A stretch of 64,000 nt of DNA from Sporomusa acidovorans. GTDB lineage: Bacteria > Bacillota > Negativicutes > Sporomusales > Sporomusaceae. The stretch covers positions 25,961-89,960 of the forward strand of contig NZ_FNAM01000024.1 in NCBI RefSeq assembly GCF_900101845.1. The letters run 5' to 3'. Made by a program: the position numbers and the translations under genes. Shown one piece after another: positions 1 through 5,257 of this stretch. Under the pieces are notes generated by a model. The model was not told the origin of the DNA. It saw only the letters and a list, made by a program, of their open reading frames with translations, and searched no databases. Within the stretch, counting starts at the first letter, position 1. Each line of letters starts with the position of its first letter.

Positions 1-95
1 GCGGCTGAATCCTCATCAAGTAGTTTAGAAATTCTTTGGCAGAAACTTGCATCATCTTTTCCCGTAATTAACCTATATCTAAGTTGATCATCCAT
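1..95 (-). CDS. DUF1737-like small protein, C-terminus cut by window edge
   Basis: The minus strand opens with ATG at 95, preceded by a strong AAGGGAGGAA ribosome site at 101-110, and reads MDDQLRYRLITGKDDASF and on to the window edge. The YRLITGKDDxxFCxRI pattern resembles the start of DUF1737 proteins, small proteins of unknown role. Only about 31 codons are present, so the family call rests on a short stretch. Confidence 0.55.
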   Translation of the reverse strand, partial: MDDQLRYRLITGKDDASFCQRISKLLDEDSA

Positions 96-443
96 CTAAA
101 TTCCTCCCTTTAGAAAACTATGTTGTCGCACTTCACAATCCGTTTAGATTGGTCCATTGGGGAACAAAGAAGACTACTTTTAAAGCAAGTTATGGTTATT
201 TTCTTTGTCTATTTGACTTTATCCTGCATATTAGAACAAAATATAATCCTTCGTTTTAGCCTTAACACTCAGCGGGAGTCATTTACATTGAAACCTCAAT
301 AATTTTATTAATACCGATAACTTGTAATACACAAACTTACTTGTCGGTCCGTGTGGCTGCCGCTGGTGAATTTAATACAATTTTTTCACGTACCTCGTTC
401 AGCGACTCCTGTATGTATCCATTTTTAAACTGTAAAAGTCGGG
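96..443. other. Intergenic stretch with no supported gene
   Basis: AT-rich stretch between the DUF1737-like gene and the first dispersed repeat. A 60-codon frame at 120-302 has no convincing ribosome site and no recognisable motif, so it is not called. Nothing else could be supported. Confidence 0.5.
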
Positions 444-638
444 TTATAGCATATTCTTCCAGAGTGAATAGGAAAATCTTAGCTTTAATCAAGGTCACCG
501 CGCCGCCTTTTATTGAATGAGGCGGCTTTTTAGTTTCCCCCGCCGTGGCCAGTACGCTCCCCTGCCTGACAGACTATAGTAACCAAAACAAGCTTACGAT
601 GTACGGGCACAAGGATTGCTTATAGTAAGCCGTCTTAC
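444..638 (+). repeat. Dispersed intergenic repeat, copy A
   Basis: First of three related copies in the same orientation (A here, B 2349-2623, C 3015-3212). Shared landmarks in order are a TTATAGCATATT block, a GCCGCC/GGCGGC hairpin with a T-run, a GTGGCCAGTACGCTCCCCTGCCT block and, with B, a CTTACGATGT block ending in AAGCCGTCTTA. Copy A lacks the GTTCGCCGCTTCCTTGCTGC segment of B and C. Its minus-strand -10 box is degraded (TATAAC). Confidence 0.7.
502..531 (+). terminator. Hairpin plus T-run inside repeat copy A
   Basis: GCCGCC at 502-507 pairs with GGCGGC at 521-526 and is followed by TTTTT at 527-531, a plus-strand intrinsic terminator. Equivalent hairpins sit at the same place in copies B and C, so this is a conserved part of the repeat. 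Confidence 0.6.
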
Positions 639-647
639 AAAACATAT

Positions 648-710
648 CCACCGTCCCCTGTCCTACTTTTTTTAATTTTTTGTGTCAGCAACCCCGTCCC
701 CCTGACACAG
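648..710. repeat. REP-like CCGTCCCC element 1
   Basis: Contains ACCGTCCCC and a palindrome: TGTGTCAG at 681-688 pairs with CTGACACA at 702-709 around a CCCCGTCCCC loop. The element at 2303-2331 has the same architecture (TTGTCA, loop ACTCCGTCCCC, TGACAA). The GGGGACGG core suggests a REP-type mobile palindrome; no REP-associated transposase lies in this window. Confidence 0.5.
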
Positions 711-719
711 GGAGCAGAC

Positions 720-756
720 AATGAACTGGGTGTCCATAATGGACACCCAGTTCATT
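720..756. promoter_or_regulatory. Perfect 37-bp palindrome, 18-bp arms
   Basis: AATGAACTGGGTGTCCAT at 720-737 is exactly repeated in inverse at 739-756, with one central base and a T-run on the plus side (755-759). It lies 94 bp past the 3' end of the DUF1016 gene. The core TGTCCATAATGGACA resembles TGTCCATAATGAAC at 2017-2030, upstream of the same gene. It may be a terminator on the plus strand or a dyad operator. Confidence 0.5.
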
Positions 757-850
757 TTTCTTGAATACAAGGCTTCTTGAAGATAATCCGTACAAGGAAT
801 AAAATCCTCCCTTAATTCCTCTTGCCTTTCAGCTACAGCCAAACAGAACA

Positions 851-1861
851 TTATTTCATTCGGCTCTGGATATCTTCTACAGACGGCAATTGTTCTTTTA
901 GTTCATCCGGAAGATCACTCGTAACTCTATACTCACTCACGCCAATGGGTTTGCTCATATCCTTTAGCGAATATTCGGCAACCAAATCATTTTTGCTCTT
1001 ACAAAGTAAGAGCCCAATGGAAGGGTTATCCACGTCTTTTTTAAGCATGCCATCAACTGCTGACAGATAAAAATTTAATTGTCCAGCATATTCTGGCTTA
1101 AATGCTCCTGTCTTCAATTCAATTACAACATAACAACGAAGATTCAGATTGTAAAAAAGCAGGTCTATGTAAAAATCATCTCCACCAACATTAAGATGAT
1201 ATTGGTTTCCTAAAAATGCAAAGCCTTTTCCAAGTTCCAAAAGCAGCCTGGCAACATTTTTCACCAGAGCTTCCTCAATATCCCTTTCAATCATATCTTC
1301 CTTAAAAGTTATGAAGTCAAATATATATGGATCTTTCATTGTCTGCTGTGCCAGCTCGCTCTGCAGAGCCGGTAGACGATGATCGAAATTCGAAACCTTA
1401 TCAACAAGCACCTGCCGCTCATAAAGCTTACTCTCGATTTGATGCACCAAAACATTACGCGACCAGCCATTTTCAATGGCTTTTCTCGCATACCATATAT
1501 GAATGTCTCGATCTTTTATTTTGTCCAAAAGAGCAATATTTTGATACCACGGTAATTGTGCAAGTACCTCTTGCACAATTACAACATCTGGAAATACAGT
1601 GGCAAGCTTTGCCATATATTTTAAATTGCGAACAGAATAGCCTTTCGCCGCCGGAAATTCCAGTTTTATGTCCCGTGATAAATTGTCGATAAATTTATTT
1701 CCCCATGCCTTATACTCATTGATAACCTGCCCAATATGATAATACAACAAGATAAGCGTACTATTAACACTTAAGACTGCTTTATATTGCGCGGCTTTAA
1801 TATCTTGTTTTATACCCTCAATAGTTTTTAAATATTCATTATCATCTATCAATAATGACAT
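851..1861 (-). CDS. DUF1016 / YhcG-type PDDEXK nuclease-domain protein
   Basis: 336 residues, start ATG preceded by GGAGGAAGAAT. The N-terminal half (about 10-175) matches the DUF1016 helical/winged region, with YYHIGQVINE and the LPWxQNIALLDKIKD stretch typical of YhcG proteins. The C-terminal half is a PDDEXK nuclease fold with D233 (FYIDLLFYN) and E248-x-K250 (VVIELKTG), and a later QLNFYLSAVD helix. The family is common in accessory and defence islands, but its role is not settled. It stands alone, convergent to nothing and about 1.6 kb from the nitrilase-SMC operon. The family call is firm; the cellular function is unknown. Confidence 0.9.
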   Translation of the reverse strand: MSLLIDDNEYLKTIEGIKQDIKAAQYKAVLSVNSTLILLYYHIGQVINEYKAWGNKFIDNLSRDIKLEFPAAKGYSVRNLKYMAKLATVFPDVVIVQEVLAQLPWYQNIALLDKIKDRDIHIWYARKAIENGWSRNVLVHQIESKLYERQVLVDKVSNFDHRLPALQSELAQQTMKDPYIFDFITFKEDMIERDIEEALVKNVARLLLELGKGFAFLGNQYHLNVGGDDFYIDLLFYNLNLRCYVVIELKTGAFKPEYAGQLNFYLSAVDGMLKKDVDNPSIGLLLCKSKNDLVAEYSLKDMSKPIGVSEYRVTSDLPDELKEQLPSVEDIQSRMK

Positions 1862-1996
1862 ATTCTTCCTCCAAACTTATTACTCTCACAATATATATTT
1901 TTTAAAACTCCATCGAATATAGATTAACACATCACACAATATTTTTCTATAAGTCTCAAAATTTGTATATTATTTGCGACATTTTATAAGAATTAT

Positions 1997-2023
1997 TCAT
2001 TTCCGTATATGGCAAATGTCCAT
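1997..2023 (-). CDS. Possible 8-codon leader peptide upstream of DUF1016 gene
   Basis: On the minus strand an exceptionally strong AGGAGGAGG site (2030-2038) sits 6 nt before an ATG that opens only MDICHIRK and a TGA. It lies about 135 nt upstream of the DUF1016 start, in the same direction. It could be a leader peptide or the stub of a deleted gene. Translation cannot be judged from sequence alone. Confidence 0.25.
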   Translation of the reverse strand: MDICHIRK

Positions 2024-2243
2024 AATGAACCTCCTCCTAAAAAAACACAAAATGGGCAGTTCATAAAAATCTCCCTGACCGCAGTTCATACTCGACGTTT
2101 GGGCCCTAGCTGGTTATGAATGACTCCCTATTCCATCTGTCAGTGGGTAAGCGCCTCCCCAAGAGCTGCTAGAGGCGATCAAAAAATCATCCAAAATGCA
2201 AAGGAAATAAGGAAGACGGGATCATTATGACGATGACATGGAA

Positions 2244-2331
2244 AGCCACGGGGACGGTGGTTGCGTCTTCATTTAAGACATTTCACCGTCCCCGTGGCTC
2301 TTCTTGTCAATAACTCCGTCCCCCTGACAAG
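2244..2331. repeat. REP-like CCGTCCCC element 2 (two palindromes)
   Basis: AGCCACGGGGACGGTG at 2244-2259 is perfectly inverted at 2284-2299 (16-bp arms) around a loop that itself holds GTCTT/AAGAC. Immediately after, CTTGTCA (2303-2309) and TGACAAG (2325-2331) flank an ACTCCGTCCCC loop, the same design as element 1. The long perfect arms suggest recent mobility or selection. Confidence 0.55.
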
Positions 2332-2348
2332 TCTCAGTCTATACGAAT

Positions 2349-2623
2349 ATTATAGCATATTTTGCCAAATCGAAAAAAATATTTCTGTTTGACAATTCTT
2401 TACACAAGCGCCGTCTTCATAAATGAAGCGGCATTTTTTATTTTCTCCGCCGCGCAGTTCGCCGCTTCCTTGCTGCTGGCAAGCCCGTTTTCACGGGACG
2501 TGACGGCGCGGGTTTTGCCGCCCTGGCCAGTGCGCTCCCCTGCCTAGCTTACTATCGCAACTGGCCAGCCTTACGATGTGCGGCCACAGGGGTTTTGTGG
2601 TTGCTCATGGCAAGCCGTCTTAT
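2349..2623 (+). repeat. Dispersed intergenic repeat, copy B
   Basis: Longest of the three copies. It has ATTATAGCATATTTTGCCA at its left end (a perfect minus-strand TGCTATAAT extended -10), the terminator hairpin at 2410-2439, GTTCGCCGCTTCCTTGCTGC, CACGGGACGTGACGGCGCGG, GTGCGCTCCCCTGCCT and CTTACGATGTGCGG, ending AAGCCGTCTTA. REP-like element 2 abuts its left end, where copy C instead leads into a toxin gene. Confidence 0.7.
2410..2439 (+). terminator. Hairpin plus T-run inside repeat copy B
   Basis: GCCGTCTTCAT at 2410-2420 pairs with ATGAAGCGGC at 2423-2432 with one bulged base, then TTTTTT at 2434-2439. It is the positional equivalent of the hairpins in copies A and C. Confidence 0.6.
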
Positions 2624-2701
2624 TTTCTTACAAGCCATCCGTGGTTCTTTGGTTTTTTATTGTCATATGGCCTTACCTGTCCCGGTGTCCCTCGGCAAAT
2701 C

Positions 2702-2745
2702 AAGAACCGTCCCCACTTGCTTTAAGAACCGTCCCCACTTGCTTT
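2702..2745 (+). repeat. 22-bp perfect tandem duplication with CCGTCCCC core
   Basis: The unit AAGAACCGTCCCCACTTGCT plus TT occurs twice back to back (2702-2723 and 2724-2745). Its ACCGTCCCC core links it to REP-like elements 1 and 2. It lies just upstream of the -10 box proposed for the antisense RNA. Confidence 0.65.
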
Positions 2746-2766
2746 TACAATAGGTATAATATAAGA

Positions 2767-2890
2767 AAAGGACTGACGTGTTGCAAGCACGCCAGCCCCC
2801 ACAGACTGCCTAACCGGAAACGGTTAGCCCAGATTCTTAGTTATTAAGGAATAACCGCAAACCTTAGCAAGAGGGCGGTTATTCCTTTTT
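2767..2890 (+). ncRNA. Probable antisense RNA antitoxin of type I toxin-antitoxin pair
   Basis: A TATAAT box at 2755-2760 (no good -35) would start an RNA near 2767. It contains a CTGaCGTG/CACGcCAG stem (2773-2795), a perfect CTAACCG-GAAA-CGGTTAG tetraloop hairpin (2810-2827) and a 13-bp terminator stem (2846-2858 with 2875-2887) plus T-run. Its 3' end overlaps the last codons of the convergent holin-like toxin gene, the layout known for txpA/RatA-type pairs. CTAACCG could also pair with CGGTTAG in the toxin leader (around 2985-2993). This is inferred from structure only. Confidence 0.5.
2846..2890 (+). terminator. Terminator of antisense RNA overlapping toxin 3' end
   Basis: AAGGAATAACCGC at 2846-2858 pairs perfectly with GCGGTTATTCCTT at 2875-2887, followed by further T residues. 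The right arm contains the toxin stop codon on the other strand (2879-2881). Confidence 0.7.
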
Positions 2891-2956
2891 TATGATCAAA
2901 ACAACGAGTGTTGCAAATGCAATCATGAGATACATTGCCTCAAACATTGTCATCAT
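2879..2956 (-). CDS. Holin-like small toxin (type I TA, Hol_Tox/TxpA-like)
   Basis: 25 residues: MMTMFEAMYLMIAFATLVV followed by a short LIIKKE tail. The M-T-x-F/Y-E-A-x-x-L-M-I-A-F-x-T-L-V pattern, single membrane helix and basic tail are those of putative holin-like toxins of Gram-positive-type bacteria. An AAAGGGGGG site precedes the paired ATGs at 2956/2953. A perfect extended -10 (TGCTATAAT, plus coordinates 3015-3023) lies about 60 nt upstream, inside repeat copy C. A longer 69-codon reading of the same frame has no ribosome site and is rejected. Expected to act at the inner membrane and to be silenced by the antisense RNA. Confidence 0.7.
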   Translation of the reverse strand: MMTMFEAMYLMIAFATLVVLIIKKE

Positions 2957-3014
2957 ACCACCCCCCTTTCTAAAAAGGGTGTGGCTAACCGCTCCTCGAC
3001 AATCTGTTACGCTA

Positions 3015-3023
3015 ATTATAGCA
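3015..3023 (-). promoter_or_regulatory. Extended -10 promoter for toxin gene, within repeat C
   Basis: Read on the minus strand, TGCTATAAT is a perfect TGn-TATAAT extended -10; no clear -35 is visible. Transcription would start near 3008 and give a leader of about 50 nt for the toxin. The same TGCTATAAT is preserved in repeat copy B (2349-2357). Confidence 0.55.
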
Positions 3024-3078
3024 TATTTTGCCAGAGTCACAGGAAAAGTTTTGTCGTTAGTTTTCAGCAGGCAACGTG

Positions 3079-3108
3079 CCGCCTTCACCGGATGAGGGCG
3101 GTCTTTTT
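3079..3108 (+). terminator. Hairpin plus T-run inside repeat copy C
   Basis: CCGCC at 3079-3083 pairs with GGCGG at 3097-3101, followed by CTTTTT. Positional equivalent of the hairpins in copies A and B. Confidence 0.55.
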
Positions 3109-3240
3109 ATTTTTCCCAACCGCGTAGTTCGCCGCTTCCTTGCTGCTGGCAGGCCCGTTTGCACGGGACGTGACGGCGCGGGTTTGGCCGCCGTGGCCGA
3201 TGCGCTCCCCTGCCTGGCGCACGGAACGTCCCCAATTATC

Positions 3241-3270
3241 AAAGGAGCACCAAACTTGTTGTGCTCCTTT
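3241..3270. repeat. Perfect 10-bp inverted repeat
   Basis: AAAGGAGCAC at 3241-3250 is inverted at 3261-3270 as GTGCTCCTTT around a 10-nt loop. No T-run follows on either strand, so it is not an obvious terminator. Confidence 0.5.
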
Positions 3271-3307
3271 GCATAACTTGGTCGAACAAGTATGAACCAA
3301 TTCTCTT

Positions 3308-3346
3308 AAAAAGCGAGTCTCTAGTATAACCGAAAACCCGCTTTTT
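3308..3346 (+). terminator. Possible terminator before the nitrilase-SMC operon
   Basis: AAAAAGCG at 3308-3315 pairs with CGCTTTTT at 3339-3346 around a 23-nt loop. The T-run lies within the stem, so this is a weak terminator that could insulate the downstream operon. Confidence 0.35.
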
Positions 3347-3417
3347 GTAATTTGATTAGAGAATATTGCGATTTCTGCGGTGATATTAGCAGGAAACGAT
3401 TGGGATTGGTAGAAAAT

Positions 3418-3448
3418 CCTAACTGATAGAAAATTCTATTCAGTTAGG
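3418..3448 (+). promoter_or_regulatory. Hairpin sequestering the ribosome site of the operon
   Basis: CCTAACTGATAGAA (3418-3431) pairs with TTCTATTCAGTTAGG (3434-3448), apart from one extra T. The right arm contains the AGG of the AGGAG ribosome site at 3446-3450, so folding would mask it. As DNA it is also a near-perfect dyad that a repressor could bind. Confidence 0.45.
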
Positions 3449-3460
3449 AGAATAGCCATC

Positions 3461-5257
3461 GTGATGAAAGTAAGTCATGTTAAATTAGCTGTTCCATTTA
3501 GCTCACAAACATGGTTGACTATGCTTGTGATGCAGCCATTAGTCGATGGAATGCTTTTTCGAAGCGCAGCTGGTTACCAGTGGAAGCCAGAAGCCAAGGC
3601 CGTCCAGTTGCAGCACCTCAGTCGGCTTATGGAAATAAGCCAGGGACCAAAAGAATCCAGAATCTTAAGCCGGACGACGGATATAATTTTGATTCCTGAG
3701 TATAGTATTCCAGGCTTAGAAGGCTTTGAGTTATTACATAGAAGCATCTCATCATCGCCAATAAACAACCAACTTCTTATTGGGGGCATGGATGGTTTAT
3801 CACGGGCAGATTTTTCGACATTACTCAGTAAGTCTTCTTTGCCTCCTAATGCCGTCTCCCAAATAACTGCCGACGTATCCGGTTGCGACTGGGTCAATAC
3901 GGCTATTATTCTCGAAAAAGCAGGACCCCAAATAAACTATTACCTACAACCAAAACATTTACTAGCGTTTGAAGAAGAGTCCACTTCTATGTGCCAGACG
4001 AAGCAAGTGCTATTTTTCGTGACTTCACCTCCGAAGACGTCTAATCCTATATGTATCATCGTGCCCATATGTTTTGATTGGATTGGTAAAGAAGGCTGCA
4101 GTACACAAGTAGATGGGTTGTGGGAAGAATTTCTGGATATTCAAAAGCGAGAAGGAATAGTCTATCCACAGTGGCTTATACCAGTAATCCAGCACAATCC
4201 GAAACCCAATCATTTGGACTTTTTAGGCAAAGCTAGTAATAGACTGACTAGTGGCGAATGGCAACGGGTTTACGGCGATAAAGCTTGCATTATCATGGTT
4301 AATACAGCTTCGCCCGCCGGTTCTAATACGCATGGACACAGCGCCGTAATTTATTGCAATGGACAGTACGGAAGATGTACTCCTCGGCCTGTTGTCTCCT
4401 CAAAACCAAGACAAGGCTTAATAGGATGCGGCGAGCAGAGATTTCGGGAGGACGGTCCCGTTATCCACGGAGTCCTTTTTGTTCCACCCAACGGGACAAC
4501 AGGAACGCCAGGGGATGCTAGGGTTCCATTTAAAGAGGCTAAGTTAATGTCTCTCGACCCGGCAATGACTGCCAAATGCTGTAGAAGATGGCCAGGCGCG
4601 TTCGAGGCCGTGGGTCCTTATGTTAAAGTGTACGGAGATTTACTTGACCGACAAGAGCGGCGACTAAAGTCTTTCGGCAGTGGAGAAGCATTAAAGGCAG
4701 ATTACGATGTATATCTTACAAGAGCAATTGAATCGAATCGAGCTTATCCAGATGAAGCTATTCGCTCCAAGATGAAGTTGCTATGTCTCTGGGACGGCCA
4801 TTCAGAAGACTGTGATGAATGGCGCGAGGACTATGAGGGGCCTGCAATTCATAGCCTTATTACAGGACAGAGTTTAGTCTCTTTGGCTTGGGATGACGTT
4901 AATCTTCAGGAACCACTACATGGTAGCTTTTTTACAGATGAGTTACATAATGTTTTCATTGTCGCAGAGGGGCACCAGTATAAATCGCATAAGGAATTAG
5001 CTGATGACATAATAGAGGCCATCCATGCAGGAAAAATCAAGACTGGTAGGACTGGACAGGTTTTAATAATTGGTCATACTCATAACGCTGATGTACCCTA
5101 CCGAGGACCACTCTCTGGGTTGCCGGAAGCCGGCGATATCACGGAACCTGCCAGAATAAAGTATATTCCGCTAGGTGATTTAGTCCGAGCATTTTCAGTC
5201 TCCGAGAACAAAAATTCCTTCAAGTCCAAACTTATGGAATTACTGGAGGGAGCGTAA
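3461..5257 (+). CDS. Nitrilase-fold protein with novel C-terminal domain; effector candidate
   Basis: 598 residues, GTG start (ATG one codon later is possible) behind AGGAG at 3446-3450. Residues about 5-310 show the nitrilase-superfamily catalytic triad: E80 in IPEYS, K165 in QPKHLL and C204 in VPICFDW, followed by the VNTASxxGSNTHGHSAVI stretch typical of the fold's end. Triad spacing (85 and 39) is close to that of true nitrilases and amidases. The remaining 290 residues are unrecognised; they include a GHTH at 538-541 but lack other metallophosphoesterase motifs. No signal peptide, so probably cytosolic. The stop codon overlaps the next gene's ATG by one base, implying translational coupling to the SMC-like ATPase. 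The substrate is unknown; an amide or nucleotide-derived substrate in a defence role is only inference. AT-rich relative to the housekeeping genes. Confidence 0.8.
   Translation: MMKVSHVKLAVPFSSQTWLTMLVMQPLVDGMLFRSAAGYQWKPEAKAVQLQHLSRLMEISQGPKESRILSRTTDIILIPEYSIPGLEGFELLHRSISSSPINNQLLIGGMDGLSRADFSTLLSKSSLPPNAVSQITADVSGCDWVNTAIILEKAGPQINYYLQPKHLLAFEEESTSMCQTKQVLFFVTSPPKTSNPICIIVPICFDWIGKEGCSTQVDGLWEEFLDIQKREGIVYPQWLIPVIQHNPKPNHLDFLGKASNRLTSGEWQRVYGDKACIIMVNTASPAGSNTHGHSAVIYCNGQYGRCTPRPVVSSKPRQGLIGCGEQRFREDGPVIHGVLFVPPNGTTGTPGDARVPFKEAKLMSLDPAMTAKCCRRWPGAFEAVGPYVKVYGDLLDRQERRLKSFGSGEALKADYDVYLTRAIESNRAYPDEAIRSKMKLLCLWDGHSEDCDEWREDYEGPAIHSLITGQSLVSLAWDDVNLQEPLHGSFFTDELHNVFIVAEGHQYKSHKELADDIIEAIHAGKIKTGRTGQVLIIGHTHNADVPYRGPLSGLPEAGDITEPARIKYIPLGDLVRAFSVSENKNSFKSKLMELLEGA

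Larger units (their letters stand above)
3015..3212 (+). repeat. Dispersed intergenic repeat, copy C
   Basis: Third copy, with ATTATAGCATATTTTGCCA, a CCAGAGT/GGAAAA stretch shared with copy A, terminator hairpin at 3079-3108, GTTCGCCGCTTCCTTGCTGC, CACGGGACGTGACGGCGCGG and GCGCTCCCCTGCCT. It is truncated before the CTTACGATGT block and ends at GGAACGTCCCC, another CGTCCCC core. Frames reading through it on the minus strand are artefacts of its GC content. Confidence 0.7.

Noticed and set aside
120..302. 60-codon plus-strand frame
   Set aside because: No ribosome site, no recognisable motif, in an AT-rich intergenic stretch.
2702..2745. CRISPR-like tandem
   Set aside because: Only two abutting 22-bp units with no spacers and no cas genes.
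2957..3088. N-terminal extension of the holin-like toxin to 69 residues
   Set aside because: The strong AAAGGGGGG site lies directly before the internal ATG pair, and the extension crosses the extended -10 promoter.
3057..3300. Minus-strand frames of 61-71 codons across repeat copy C
   Set aside because: They arise from the GC-rich repeat; no motif and no conserved frame between repeat copies.
5071..5085. Metallophosphoesterase domain from the GHTH motif
   Set aside because: The other metal-binding motifs of that family are not seen.
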